A DNA stretch of 64,000 bases from assembly GCA_963776225.1 (NCBI GenBank), contig CAVZLL010000004.1:1-64000 (forward strand), written 5' to 3'. Below the pieces are notes generated by a model that did not search any database, was not told the origin of the DNA, and was given only the letters and a program-made list of their open reading frames with translations. Shown here piece by piece: positions 1 through 12,031 of the stretch. This DNA comes from Bog-756 sp963776225. GTDB lineage: Bacteria; Actinomycetota; Acidimicrobiia; Acidimicrobiales; RAAP-2. Within the stretch, counting starts at the first letter, position 1; each line of letters starts with the position of its first letter. Both the position numbers and the translations under genes were made by a program.

Positions 1-93
1 CAGGGTGTCGGGGGGACCTGGTACGTGGTGAGCGGTCCCTCGGGTGGCGGATCGACGACCCCCACGACGGCCGCGGGCGGGTCGGGGTACTGA
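1..93 (+). CDS. C-terminal end of an unidentified protein (partial)
   Basis: Frame 1 is open from the first base and stops with TGA at 91-93, giving the last 30 residues of a protein whose start lies outside the window. What is visible is a short hydrophobic piece (TWYVV) followed by a Gly/Ser/Thr-rich tail with TTPTTAAGG. Such tails are common at the ends of secreted or wall-associated actinobacterial proteins, but nothing here identifies a family. The codon choice (G or C at most third positions) fits the host. It could also be chance, as 30 codons is short. Confidence 0.45.
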   Translation, partial: QGVGGTWYVVSGPSGGGSTTPTTAAGGSGY

Positions 94-199
94 GCCAGAC
101 CGGGTGCCCGGTGGGGCGGGGGCTCCGGATACGCTCCCGAACCTGCACCGGAACCTGCTCCGGGCCGCCGAGCCGGGCGCTGCCGGCCATGTGACCTGA
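94..199. other. Intergenic region before the rRNA promoter
   Basis: No gene seen. It holds a small imperfect direct repeat (GAACCTGCACCG at 139-150 and GAACCTGCTCCG at 151-162) and no clear terminator for the gene ending at 93. Confidence 0.5.
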
Positions 200-228
200 T
201 TGACACCCTGGCCCGGGTGGGATACTGT
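200..228 (+). promoter_or_regulatory. rRNA operon promoter
   Basis: A perfect -35 hexamer TTGACA (200-205) is followed after 17 nt by TACTGT (223-228), a good -10. This is the best sigma-70 type promoter in the window and sits about 300 nt before the 16S gene, as expected for an rrn promoter. Transcription should begin near 235. Confidence 0.85.
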
Positions 229-234
229 GACTAG

Positions 235-531
235 TCCCGGTGAACGCCCCTGCGGGCGGCGCCAGGAACCGCGACGATGGGGCCTTGTGTCCCTGTCTGT
301 CGAATTTCAGGCACCGACGTCATTCGGCGTGTGCCCGGTCGCTCCTTGAAAACGGAATAGTGATAGCCAAAAGTCAGTGCGGACGGTCGCGGGGAGACCC
401 GTGACCGCCAGTCAATTTCAAGCACTGAACGGACAATGTCTGTTCTTTGCCAGTAGTCAGTTGACCGAGAGGATCAGTGTCCTCGAGGTCAGCTCTTCGA
501 TTTCGGCCAGGCCCTCCGGGTCTGGACGGGG
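235..531 (+). other. rRNA operon leader
   Basis: Transcribed leader upstream of 16S, no gene. It contains the 5' arm of the 16S processing stem (337-364) and a boxA-like antitermination element TGTTCTTTGC at 441-450. The boxA call is by resemblance only. It is less GC-rich than the protein-coding parts of the window. Confidence 0.6.
337..364 (+). other. 16S rRNA processing stem, 5' arm
   Basis: This stretch (core AAAACGGAATAGTGAT) is the near-perfect reverse complement of 2207-2234 on the other side of the 16S gene, so the two arms can form the long RNase III-type stem that releases the 16S precursor. Confidence 0.85.
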
Positions 532-2064
<1,533 letters not shown>

Positions 2065-2206
2065 AGTCACTGTCCGGGCCATATCGGTCTGGATACTCCT
2101 AGTCGATCACTGACTATTCGCCGTCACCTGTATCCCGCCCCTGGCGGACCGCACCTCTCCGGAGGCCCCGTCCGCCGGCCGGTGGGCCCTGGGGATGACG
2201 GCGGGC

Positions 2207-2234
2207 ATCACTATTCCGTTTTGAGGGAGTGACC
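2207..2234 (+). other. 16S rRNA processing stem, 3' arm
   Basis: Reverse complement of 337-364 with about two mismatches (core ATCACTATTCCGTTTT). The pair encloses the 16S gene. Confidence 0.85.
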
Positions 2235-2388
2235 CTTCGGACCCTGCTCACCGAGCAGCCCGGGGTGATCCCGACCCTCCATCGCGACGCCGCCCGCCCT
2301 TCGAGGACGGCCGGCCGCTCGCCCGCCCGGACGGCGCCGCGCCTCGATCAGGTTCGAGGCCCGGTCCCACTGCGTGCGTTGTTGCGCC

Positions 2389-2418
2389 CCTTGAGAATTC
2401 CATAGCGAGCACGAGCAT
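2389..2418 (+). other. 23S rRNA processing stem, 5' arm
   Basis: Core CCATAGCGAGCACGAGCA matches the reverse complement of 6357-6385 beyond the 23S gene, with two mismatches near the outer end. The two arms form the 23S precursor stem. Confidence 0.88.
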
Positions 2419-2951
2419 CTATGTTCTCCAAGTTACAAAGAGTCAACGGCGGATGCCTTGGCGCCTGAAGCCGAAGAAGGACGTGGGAGGCTGCGATAAG
2501 CCACGGGGAGTTGCCTACCAAGCGTGGATCCGTGGACGTCCGAATGGGGAAACCCGGCACCCGTCATGGGGTGTCACCCTGGTCTGAACGCATAGGACCA
2601 GTGGAGGGAACCGGGGGAATTGAAACATCTCAGTACCCCGAGGAGAGGAAAACAACAGTGACTCCCTGAGTAGCGGCGAGCGAAACGGGATGAGCCTAAA
2701 CCGGGTTGGTGGTAAAGCCTGATGGCGTTGCCAGTCCGGGGTTGTGGGAGCCGATGGAAGGTGCATCAGAACCTTCACGGAGTTACAAAACCAATTGCTT
2801 AGTGGAAGCATCCAGGAAAGATGCGCCGCAGAGGGTAACAGCCCCGTACACGAAAAGCGTTGGACTCCGATCGGATTTCCCGAGTAGCGCCGGATCCGGG
2901 AAAGCCGGCGTGAATCTGCGAGGACCACCTCGTAAGGCTAAGTACTCACAG

Positions 2952-2999
<48 letters not shown>

Positions 3000-3590
3000 G
3001 GGAGGGGAGTGAAATAGTACCTGAAACCGTTGACTTACAATCAGTCAGAGCGTCGTCAGCACTATGTGCTGGCCGTGATGGCGTGCCTTTTGAAGAATGA
3101 GCCAACGAGTTACGGTGTGTGGCGAGGTTAACCAGAGATGGGGAGCCGAAGCGAAAGCGAGTCTTAATAGGGCGAATGAGTCGCATGCTGTAGACCCGAA
3201 GCCGAGTGAGCTAGCCATGGGCAGGCTGAAGCGGGGGTAAGACCCCGTGGAGGGCCGAACCCACCCTGGTTGAAAACAGGGGGGATGACCTGTGGTTAGG
3301 GGTGAAAGGCCAATCAAACTCGGTGATAGCTGGTTCTCCCCGAAATGCATTTAGGTGCAGCGTCGGGTGTTCAGCATCGGAGGTAGAGCACTGAATGGGC
3401 TAGGGGGCCTACAAGCTTACTGACCCCAATCAAACTCCGAATGCCGATGCTCTAGAACCCGGCAGTGAGACTACGAGGGATGAGCTTCGTTAGTCGAGAG
3501 GGAAACAGCCCAGACCGCCAGCTAAGGCCCCTAATTTTTGACTAAGTGGAAAACGATGTGGGAACGCGAAGACAGCCAGGAGGTTGGCTC

Positions 3591-3638
<48 letters not shown>

Positions 3639-4560
3639 GTCCTGCGCGGACAATGTAACGGGGCTCAAGTCAAAAGCCGAAGCTGCGGATTTCCAGTCCG
3701 CCCGAACATCGGACGTCCAGAGCAATGAGCCATTTCGGTGGTTCGGCGCCGAGGACGCCGTATTGACGTTCGGGAATACCGGATTGGGAGTGGTAGGGGA
3801 GCGTCGATCCTGCTGAGAAGCGGCGGTGGAAACCGTCGTGGAGCGTGGTCGAGTGAGAATGTTGGTATGAGTAGCGAGAGAGGGGTGAGAAACCCCTCCG
3901 CCGTAAGCCCAAGGGTTCCTGGGGAAGGCTAATCCTCCCAGGGTAAGTCGGGAGCTAAGGCGAGGCCGAGAGGCGTAGTCGATGCACAACTGGTTGATAT
4001 TCCAGTACTTCCGTGTCCGCGCCCAATCCAATACCGGTGTCCTAAGGGGCTGTCCTTCGGGGCGAACCGACCGACCCGGTGGCGGATAGCGAAGGAGGGA
4101 CGCAGGAGGGTAGGTGAGCCCAGGCGTTGGTTGTCCTGGGGTAAGCGAGTAGGGAGAGGTCCAGGCAAATCCGGACCTCGTCAATCCTGAGACGCGATGC
4201 CGAGCCACACCAGGCGAAGTCACTGATCCCATGCTGCCGAGAAAAGCTTCTAGCGAGCTGGCACGGAACCCGTACCCCAAACCGACACAGGTGGGCGGGT
4301 AGAGAATACCAAGGCGATCGGGAGAACTGTGGTTAAGGAACTCGGCAAAATACCTCCGTAACTTCGGGAGAAGGAGGGCCTCAATAGGATGACGAACTTC
4401 GCGTTCCGAGTCTGAAGGGGCCGCAGAGAATAGGGGAAAGCGACTGTTTACTAAAAACACAGGAGCGTGCGAAGTCGTAAGACGATGTATACGCTCTGAC
4501 GCCTGCCCGGTGCCGGAAGGTTACGGGGAAGGGTTAGCCCTCGGGCGAAGCTCTGAACCT

Positions 4561-5432
<872 letters not shown>

Positions 5433-5690
5433 CGACTTTCCTACTGTCTCAACCACAGACCCGGCGAAATTGAAGTACGAGTAAAGATGCTCGTTAGCTG
5501 CATCAGGACGGAAAGACCCCGTGGACCTTTACTACAGCTTGCTGTTGAGTTTTAGTACATATTGTGTAGGATAGGTGGGAGACTTTGAAGCATTGGCGCC
5601 AGCCAGTGTGGAGTCAACCTTGAAATACCACCCTTTATGTGCCGGAACCCTAACCTCGGTCCGTGATCCGGATCAGGGACAGCGTCAGGT

Positions 5691-5722
<32 letters not shown>

Positions 5723-5941
5723 ACGTAACGGAGGCGCCCAAAGGTTCCCTCAGGCTGGTTGGCAATCAGCCGTCGAGTGCAATGGCACAAGGGAGCTTGA
5801 CTGCGAGACCTACAAGTCGAGCAGGTGCGAAAGCAGGGCATAGTGATCCAGCGGTTGCTTGTGGAAGCGCCGTTGCTCAACGGATAAAAGGTACCCCGGG
5901 GATAACAGGCTCATCTTCCCCAAGAGTCCATATCGACGGGA

Positions 5942-5987
<46 letters not shown>

Positions 5988-5988
5988 C

Positions 5989-6024
<36 letters not shown>

Positions 6025-6040
6025 TACGCGAGCTGGGTTT

Positions 6041-6072
<32 letters not shown>

Positions 6073-6102
6073 ATGCAGCCGTAGGAGATTTGAGGAAGGC
6101 TA

Positions 6103-6133
<31 letters not shown>

Positions 6134-6189
6134 GCTCTCGTGTGTCAGTTGTCCTGCCAAGGGCACTGCTGATTTGCGACCTTCGGGTG

Positions 6190-6221
<32 letters not shown>

Positions 6222-6356
6222 TCGTTCCAAGATGAGATCTCCCACAGGGTTAACCTGGTAAGGCCCGTGGCCAGACGACCACGTTGATAGGCCGGAAGTG
6301 TACGTGCGGTAACGCATTCAGCTGACCGGTACTAATCGGCCGAGGGCTTGGGAACT

Positions 6357-6385
6357 TGCTCGTGCTCGCTATGGAACGCTCAAGG
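6357..6385 (+). other. 23S rRNA processing stem, 3' arm
   Basis: TGCTCGTGCTCGCTATGG and following bases pair with 2389-2418 across the 23S gene, including its intron. Confidence 0.88.
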
Positions 6386-6455
6386 TGACCGATCTCGGTC
6401 GCGTCGGGCCGGTGGTCGACCGCTCGGGTCGTCCTGCCGGCTCGAGGGCGCACAG

Positions 6456-6575
6456 TTTCCGGTGGCCATGGCGGCGGAGAGACACCCGTTCCCATTCCGA
6501 ACACGGCAGTTAAGCCCGCCAGCGCCGATGGTACTTGGGGGGTAGCCCCCTGGGAGAGTAGGACGCCGCCGGGAT
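6456..6575 (+). rRNA. rrf: 5S ribosomal RNA
   Basis: About 120 nt. The 5' end CCGGTGGC pairs with the 3' end GCCGCCGG (helix I), and the conserved internal string CCCATTCCGAACACGG and the loop region GATGGTACTTGGGGGG are present. Ends are estimated from helix I. Confidence 0.93.
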
Positions 6576-6582
6576 CTCTCAT

Positions 6583-6613
6583 GACAACGCCCCCGCCTCG
6601 CGGGGGCGTTGTC
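6583..6613 (+). terminator. rRNA operon terminator
   Basis: Perfect 14-bp inverted repeat GACAACGCCCCCGC with a 3-nt loop (CTC), 8 nt after the 5S gene. There is no T-run after it, which is usual in high-GC actinobacteria. Confidence 0.85.
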
Positions 6614-6699
6614 GCGGTACCGGAGGGAACCCCACCGGGGCTCCGGTTGGCAGGGTCCCTCACCGTTCTGGAACACGAGGGACCCGGAGGCGTCGCAGG

Positions 6700-6705
6700 T
6701 AGAGT
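6700..6705 (+). promoter_or_regulatory. -10 element for a leaderless TPR-protein transcript
   Basis: TAGAGT lies 6 nt before the ATG at 6712, so transcription would start at or next to the start codon. No Shine-Dalgarno sequence is present. Confidence 0.6.
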
Positions 6706-6711
6706 TGGCGG

Positions 6712-7803
6712 ATGACAGCTCGCACCCCCCCTGGTTCGCCGCGCCCGCGTGGCGACGGACGCTCCCCCCGGGCGGCGGGTGGCTCACGTTCGGGGTCCGG
6801 AGGGTCGCGCACCGGCGGGTCGCGCACCGGCGGGTCGCGCACCGGCGGACCGCGTCAACCCCGGGCCGACGACCACGGGGGACGGGGTGGGGTGGTCCGC
6901 AAGGACTGGGGGAGCGTGGCGCGCCGCGGGGCGAGCACGGTCAGGGACGGCGGGAAGGACCACCGGCCCGCCGTCCGCCCTCAGGAGGGGCGCCGCGGGA
7001 GTGCCGGCGCCGAAACGTTCGTCCCGGAGCGGTTCGTCCGGGTCGACGAGCGCGGTGCCCCGGGGCGTGGTGCGGCCCGCCCACCGAACCGCCGTCCCGT
7101 CCAACCTCCCGCCGAGCTCCCCGCCGACATCGCCAACGAGCTGGCGTCGGCCGCGGGTCCGGAGTGGGGCACCCTCCGGGAGCGGATGACCGAACGGATG
7201 GCGGCCGGGATCGGCGCCTGGGAACGAGAGCGGTACCGCGACGCGGCCCGGATCCTCCGGACGGTGGTCGACGCGATCCCGAAGGCCGCCTCGGCCCGTG
7301 AGCTGCTCGGACTGTGCCAGTACCACCAGGGCCAGTGGCGGGCGGCTCTTGCCAGCCTCGAGGCGTTCGCCGAACTGACCGGATCGGTCGACCAGCACCC
7401 GGTGCGGATGGACTGCCAGCGTGCCCTCGGCCGTCCGGCCCGGGTCGAGGCCCTCTACCTCGAGCTCCGCAAGGGCTCGCCCGATCCCGAGGTGCTCGCC
7501 GAGGGCCGCCTGGTGCTCGCCGGGACCCGGGCCGATCGCGGTGACCTCGAAGGTGCGGTGCGCCTGCTCGTCGACGCCGGCGCGGGCAGGCACGTCCGAA
7601 ACCCGGCCGACCGGCACCTGCGCCAGTGGTACCTGCTCGCCGACCTGATGGAGCGGTCGGGGGACCTGTCGCGGGCCCGCGAGCTGTTCGGGAGGGTCAG
7701 GGCCGCCGACCCGGAGGCCTACGACGTGGTCGAGCGGCTCGAGTCGCTCGGGCCACCCGCAAAGGCCCGGCGGCGGCCGGGGCCACCCCGCGCCGGCCGT
7801 TAG
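6712..7803 (+). CDS. TPR-repeat protein with a disordered N-terminus
   Basis: 363 residues in two parts. Residues 1-130 are low-complexity and basic (Gly, Arg, Ser, Pro), including three perfect GSRTG repeats encoded by a 15-bp tandem repeat. Residues 140-345 are helical with TPR-like pairs (for example LLGLCQYHQGQWRAALASLE and LLADLMERSGDLSRARELF). TPR modules bind other proteins; no catalytic motif is visible. Similar short TPR proteins are common in actinobacterial chromosomes without known function, so I give no specific role. It sits between the rRNA operon and the aldolase gene and its stop codon TAG is also the first part of the aldolase -10 element. Translation from ATG 6712 is favoured by the -10 6 nt upstream. 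Confidence 0.8.
   Translation: MTARTPPGSPRPRGDGRSPRAAGGSRSGSGGSRTGGSRTGGSRTGGPRQPRADDHGGRGGVVRKDWGSVARRGASTVRDGGKDHRPAVRPQEGRRGSAGAETFVPERFVRVDERGAPGRGAARPPNRRPVQPPAELPADIANELASAAGPEWGTLRERMTERMAAGIGAWERERYRDAARILRTVVDAIPKAASARELLGLCQYHQGQWRAALASLEAFAELTGSVDQHPVRMDCQRALGRPARVEALYLELRKGSPDPEVLAEGRLVLAGTRADRGDLEGAVRLLVDAGAGRHVRNPADRHLRQWYLLADLMERSGDLSRARELFGRVRAADPEAYDVVERLESLGPPAKARRRPGPPRAGR
6802..6846 (+). repeat. Three perfect 15-bp tandem repeats in the TPR gene
   Basis: Unit GGGTCGCGCACCGGC repeated three times without mismatch, encoding GSRTG each time. The unit is a multiple of three, so copy-number change would keep the frame. Confidence 0.9.
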
Positions 7804-7806
7804 GCT
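7801..7806 (+). promoter_or_regulatory. -10 element for leaderless fbaB, overlapping the upstream stop codon
   Basis: TAGGCT lies 6 nt before ATG 7813. Its first three bases are the TAG stop of the TPR gene. Confidence 0.65.
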
Positions 7807-7812
7807 TTCGCC

Positions 7813-8862
7813 ATGACTCTCGAACAACTGCTCGGCGACGAAGCAGACTCACTGCTCGGCCACACCGCCAAGGCATTCCCCGCCCACCTCCTGCTCGCAC
7901 CCGGACCGGCGGTGGTCGAGGAGGTCTTCCGTGACTCGGACCGTTCGTCGACCGTGCTGCGCAACCTCGGAACCGTCTACGGCTGGGGGCGGCTCGCCGG
8001 CACCGGCTACCTCTCGATCCTCCCGGTCGACCAGGGCATCGAGCACTCCGCTGCGGCCAGCTTCTCCAAGGAACCGACCTACTTCGACCCGGCCCGTCTC
8101 TGCGACCTGGCCCTGGCCGCGGGCTGCAACGCCATCGCGACCACCCTCGGGGGCCTCGGGATCGTGTCGCGGCGCTTCGTGCACCGGATCCCGTTCATCG
8201 TCAAGCTCAACCACAACGACTTCCTCAACTACCCGAACACCTACGATCAGGTGTTCTTCGCGGGTGTCCGCCAGGCCGCCGACCTCGGCGCGGTCGGTGT
8301 CGGCGCCACGATCTACTTCGGCTCCGACGGTGCCGACCGCCAGATCGTGGAGGTCTCCCGCGCGTTCGCCGAGGCCCACCGGCTCGGACTGTTCACGGTC
8401 CTCTGGTGCTACCTCCGGAACCCGGCCTTCAAACAGGGGGATACCGACTACCACCTCTCTGCCGACCTCACCGGCCAGGCCAACCACCTCGGGGTGACCA
8501 TCGAGGCGGACATCATCAAGCAGAAGCTGCCCGAGAACAACGGCGGGTACACCGCCCTCCAATTCGGGAAGACCGATCCGCTCGTCTACAGCGAGCTCAC
8601 GACCGAGCACCCGATCGACCTCGCCCGGTGGCAGGTCGCCAACTGCTACGCCGGTCGGATCCCGCTCATCAACTCGGGCGGCGAGTCGAAAGGCGCCGAT
8701 GACCTCGCCCAGGCGGTCCGCACCGCGGTGATCAACAAGCGGGCCGGCGGGTCGGGCCTCATCGTGGGGCGCAAGGCGTTCCAGCGCCCGACCGAGGAGG
8801 GTGCGGCACTCGTGCGGGCCGTCCAAGACGTCTACCTGGACTCCTCGATCACGATCGCCTGA
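7813..8862 (+). CDS. fbaB: Fructose-bisphosphate aldolase, class I (DhnA type)
   Basis: 349 residues, the length of E. coli FbaB. The enzyme splits fructose 1,6-bisphosphate to dihydroxyacetone phosphate and glyceraldehyde 3-phosphate in the cytoplasm, or runs in reverse in gluconeogenesis. The Schiff-base lysine is in ADIIKQKLPEN (about residue 236, the same number as in E. coli), with the DQGIEHS motif near residue 75, the phosphate-binding loops LINSGGESKG and GLIVGRKAFQRP toward the end. No metal-binding class II signature is present. A -10 element 6 nt upstream suggests its own leaderless transcript. It precedes korAB, so glycolysis or gluconeogenesis and 2-oxoacid metabolism lie together, but there is a 134-nt gap and a small hairpin between them. 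Confidence 0.93.
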   Translation: MTLEQLLGDEADSLLGHTAKAFPAHLLLAPGPAVVEEVFRDSDRSSTVLRNLGTVYGWGRLAGTGYLSILPVDQGIEHSAAASFSKEPTYFDPARLCDLALAAGCNAIATTLGGLGIVSRRFVHRIPFIVKLNHNDFLNYPNTYDQVFFAGVRQAADLGAVGVGATIYFGSDGADRQIVEVSRAFAEAHRLGLFTVLWCYLRNPAFKQGDTDYHLSADLTGQANHLGVTIEADIIKQKLPENNGGYTALQFGKTDPLVYSELTTEHPIDLARWQVANCYAGRIPLINSGGESKGADDLAQAVRTAVINKRAGGSGLIVGRKAFQRPTEEGAALVRAVQDVYLDSSITIA

Positions 8863-8896
8863 GGGGCCGTCCGACCGTGCCGGCCGGGGCCGGCGG

Positions 8897-8902
8897 TAGA
8901 CT
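8897..8902 (+). promoter_or_regulatory. Candidate -10 element for korAB
   Basis: TAGACT follows a small GC hairpin (8880-8895) that could end fbaB transcription. It would give korAB a leader of about 90 nt. No matching -35 is visible. Confidence 0.4.
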
Positions 8903-8996
8903 GGGCCCACAGGACCGCGGCGGCCCGTTGCCGCCGACGTGCGGTGGGAGCCGAGTGGCTGCGGTCGCGCAGTGATGCGACAGACCCGGTAGAGCA

Positions 8997-10955
8997 GTGA
9001 CGAAGAGGAGCATGGTGTCCGACACCACGATCGACCCGAAGTCCCCCCAGTTGATCGATCGTGTGGTGATTCGGTTCGCCGGTGACTCGGGCGACGGCAT
9101 GCAGCTGGCCGGCGACCGGTTCACCACGTCGTCGGCGCTGCTGGGCAACGATCTGGCCACCTTCCCCGACTTCCCCGCCGAGATCCGTGCGCCGGCGGGG
9201 ACCCTGGCCGGGGTCTCCGCATTCCAGGTCCACATCTCGGACCACCAGATCTCGACCCCCGGCGACTCGCCCAATGTGCTCGTCGCGATGAACCCGGCGG
9301 CGCTCAAGGCGAACCTCACCGGACTGCCCCAGGGCGCGACCATCATCGTCAACTCTGACGCCTTCGAAGAGCGCAATCTGAACAAGGCCGGGTACGACTC
9401 GAACCCCCTCGCCGACGGGTCGCTCGCGGCGTACACGGTCTACGAGGTGCCGATGACCTCGATCACCACCGAGGTCTCCAAGGACGCCGGGGTCAAGCCG
9501 CGCGACGCCGAACGCTCCAAGAACTTCTTCGCCCTCGGCCTGATCAGCTGGCTCTACACCCGCCCGATCGACCCGACCCTGGCCTGGATCGGTGAGCGCT
9601 ACGCGGGCAGCCCGCTCGTGCTCGAAGCCAACCAGCGCGCCTTCAAGGCCGGCTACCACTTCGGGGAGACCGCCGAGCTGTTCGAGTCGTCCTACGAGGT
9701 GCGGCCGGCCGTCCTCGCCCCGGGTGAGTACACCAACGTCACCGGCAACACCGCGACCGCCTGGGGTCTCATCGCAGCCTCGCTGCGCAGTGGTCTCCCC
9801 CTCTTCCTCGGCACCTACCCGATCACCCCGGCCTCGGACATCCTCCACGAGCTCTCCAAGCACAAGCAGTTCGGGGTCCGGACCTTCCAGGCCGAGGACG
9901 AGATCTCGGGGGTCGGCGCGGCGCTCGGCGCCTCCTTCGGCGGCGGGCTCGGCGTCACCACAACCTCCGGACCCGGCCTCGACCTCAAGTCGGAGACGAT
10001 CGGACTGGCCATCAGCCTCGAGCTGCCGCTGCTGATCATCGACATCCAACGCGGCGGACCCTCGACCGGGCTGCCGACCAAGACCGAGCAGGCCGACCTG
10101 CTCCACGCGATGTACGGCCGCCACGGCGAGGCGCCGCTGCCGATCGTCGCTGCGAAGACCCCGAGCCACTGCTTCGAGGCCACCCTCGAGGCCGTTCGCA
10201 TCGCCGTCACCTACCGGACGCCGGTCATCCTGCTCTCGGACGGCTACCTGGCCAACGGGACCGAGCCCTGGAGGCTCCCCGACCTCGACGACCTCCCCGT
10301 CATCGACCCCGGGTTCGCCACCGAGCCCAACCACGTCGAAGACGACGGGACGGCCGTCTTCTGGCCCTACGTCCGTGACGAGCGCACGTTGGCCCGCCCC
10401 TGGGCTCCGCCGGGCGTGGTCGGGCTCGAGCACCGGATCGGCGGGCTCGAGAAGTCGGACGGCCAGGGCGCCGTCTCCTACGACGGGCACAACCACGAGC
10501 GGATGACCAGGCTGCGGGCGGCCAAGATCGCCGGGATCGCCGCCGACATCCCGCCGACCGAGGTCGACGATCAAGACGGCGCCGAGGTCCTGGTGATCGG
10601 GTGGGGGTCGACCTACGGCGCGATCGCCGCCGGCGTGCAGCGGGTGCGGGCCCGCGGCCACCGGGTCGCCCAGGCCCACCTGGTCAATCTCAACCCGTTC
10701 CCGTCCGATCTCGGTGCGGTGCTCCACCGGTACCGGCGGATCCTGGTGCCCGAGGTCAACCTCGGCCAGCTGGCCCGACTGCTCCGCGCCGAGTACCTGG
10801 TCGATGCGATCTCCTTCACCCAGCTCCAGGGGATCCCGTTCCGCGCGGCGGCCATGGAGGCCGCCATCCTCGAACAGATCGCCCACGCGGCCGAGCAGCC
10901 TGTCGGCGTCGGCGTCGGCGCCGCCTCAGCCATCCGGGAGGTGTCCGACCGATGA
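8997..10955 (+). CDS. korA: 2-oxoglutarate:ferredoxin oxidoreductase, fused gamma/alpha subunit
   Basis: 652 residues. With KorB it converts 2-oxoglutarate, CoA and oxidised ferredoxin to succinyl-CoA, CO2 and reduced ferredoxin, or the reverse. Residues about 20-210 form the gamma domain (RFAGDSGDGMQLAGDRF near the start, a CoA/TPP-contact motif); residues about 240-640 form the pyrimidine-binding alpha domain (GTYPITPASDILHELS, FQAEDEISGVGAALGAS). The family is the oxygen-tolerant two-subunit KorAB known from mycobacteria and many actinobacteria; substrate preference for 2-oxoglutarate over pyruvate is from family resemblance. GTG 8997 is the longest start; ATG 9012 or GTG 9015 sit just after AGGAG and are possible. 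The stop overlaps the korB start (ATGA). Confidence 0.92.
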   Translation: MTKRSMVSDTTIDPKSPQLIDRVVIRFAGDSGDGMQLAGDRFTTSSALLGNDLATFPDFPAEIRAPAGTLAGVSAFQVHISDHQISTPGDSPNVLVAMNPAALKANLTGLPQGATIIVNSDAFEERNLNKAGYDSNPLADGSLAAYTVYEVPMTSITTEVSKDAGVKPRDAERSKNFFALGLISWLYTRPIDPTLAWIGERYAGSPLVLEANQRAFKAGYHFGETAELFESSYEVRPAVLAPGEYTNVTGNTATAWGLIAASLRSGLPLFLGTYPITPASDILHELSKHKQFGVRTFQAEDEISGVGAALGASFGGGLGVTTTSGPGLDLKSETIGLAISLELPLLIIDIQRGGPSTGLPTKTEQADLLHAMYGRHGEAPLPIVAAKTPSHCFEATLEAVRIAVTYRTPVILLSDGYLANGTEPWRLPDLDDLPVIDPGFATEPNHVEDDGTAVFWPYVRDERTLARPWAPPGVVGLEHRIGGLEKSDGQGAVSYDGHNHERMTRLRAAKIAGIAADIPPTEVDDQDGAEVLVIGWGSTYGAIAAGVQRVRARGHRVAQAHLVNLNPFPSDLGAVLHRYRRILVPEVNLGQLARLLRAEYLVDAISFTQLQGIPFRAAAMEAAILEQIAHAAEQPVGVGVGAASAIREVSDR

Positions 10956-12004
10956 CCGACCTCGCCGAACCGACCGACCTCGCAGACCCGGAGGCGGCCC
11001 CGCCGACGACCCGCAAGGACTGGTCCTCTGACCAGGAGGTGCGTTGGTGCCCGGGGTGCGGTGACTACTCGATCCTGGCGGCCGTGCAGATGCTGATGCC
11101 GGAGCTCGGGGTGCGCAGGGAGCGCACCGTCTTCCTCTCTGGCATCGGGTGCGCGGCCCGGTTCCCGTACTACATGAACACCTACGGGCTGCACTCGATC
11201 CACGGGCGGGCCCCGGCGATCGCCACCGGTCTCGCCACCACCCGGCCCGACCTCGACGTCTGGGTGGTCACCGGTGACGGCGACGCACTCTCGATCGGGG
11301 GCAACCACCTCATCCACGCCCTCCGGCGAAACGTCGACATCACCATCCTGCTGTTCAACAACCAGATCTACGGCTTGACCAAAGGCCAGTACTCACCGAC
11401 CTCCGAGGTCGCCAAGGTCACCAAGTCGACGCCGTTCGGCTCGCTGGAGCAGCCGTTCAACCCGCTCAGCCTCGCGCTCGGTGCAGAGGCCGGCTTCGTG
11501 GCGCGCACCCACGACATGGACCGCAAGCACATGATGGAGACCTTCCGGCGGGCCCACGACCACAAGGGTGCCTCCTTCGTCGAGATCTACCAGAATTGCA
11601 ACGTCTTCAACGACGGGGCGTTCGAACAGATCACCGCCAAGGACCACCGGGCCGACATGCTCATCTCCCTGGTGCACGGGGAGCCGATCCGCTTCGGCTC
11701 CGAGGGCCAGTTCGGTGTGGTCATGGACAAGGACGGTTCGCTCGCGGTGGCCGAGGTGGACTCGGTGGGGGCCGACGCCCTGCTCGTCCACGACGAGCAC
11801 CGGGACAACCCCGGCCTGGCCTTCCAGCTCAGCAGGCTCTCCCGTGGACCATACGAGCCCACCCCGATCGGGGTCTTCCGGGACGTCGAGCGCGGCGACT
11901 ACGGCCAGCAGATGGCCGACCAGATCGCCGAGGCGACCGCCCGTCGGGGTCCGGGTGACCTGGCGTCCCTGTTGCGGTCCGGGTCCTCCTGGACCGTCGA
12001 GTAG
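10952..12004 (+). CDS. korB: 2-oxoglutarate:ferredoxin oxidoreductase, beta subunit
   Basis: 350 residues. Beta subunit carrying thiamine diphosphate and the single [4Fe-4S] cluster. WCPGCGDY gives Cys33 and Cys36 of the cluster, a third conserved Cys is in SGIGCAARFPYY, and the TPP signature GDGDALSIGGNHLIH lies near residues 108-122, ending in a run that fits GDG...NN as NNQIYGLTKGQYSPTS. The ATG overlaps the korA stop by 4 nt, so the pair is translationally coupled. A longer reading upstream in this frame is a shadow of korA. A ferredoxin partner (Asp/Cys-type) is encoded far downstream at 61843. Confidence 0.94.
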   Translation: MTDLAEPTDLADPEAAPPTTRKDWSSDQEVRWCPGCGDYSILAAVQMLMPELGVRRERTVFLSGIGCAARFPYYMNTYGLHSIHGRAPAIATGLATTRPDLDVWVVTGDGDALSIGGNHLIHALRRNVDITILLFNNQIYGLTKGQYSPTSEVAKVTKSTPFGSLEQPFNPLSLALGAEAGFVARTHDMDRKHMMETFRRAHDHKGASFVEIYQNCNVFNDGAFEQITAKDHRADMLISLVHGEPIRFGSEGQFGVVMDKDGSLAVAEVDSVGADALLVHDEHRDNPGLAFQLSRLSRGPYEPTPIGVFRDVERGDYGQQMADQIAEATARRGPGDLASLLRSGSSWTVE

Positions 12005-12031
12005 TCACACAGGGCGCGACCGGACCGCAGG

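Noticed and set aside
139..162. Two 12-bp near-repeats before the rRNA promoter
   Set aside because: One mismatch, two copies, no context; likely chance.
2341..2375. tRNA-like T-loop GGTTCGAGGC in the 16S-23S spacer
   Set aside because: Flanking bases do not form a T-stem or acceptor stem.
8880..8895. Small GC hairpin after fbaB
   Set aside because: Only a 6-bp stem; too common at this GC level to call a terminator.
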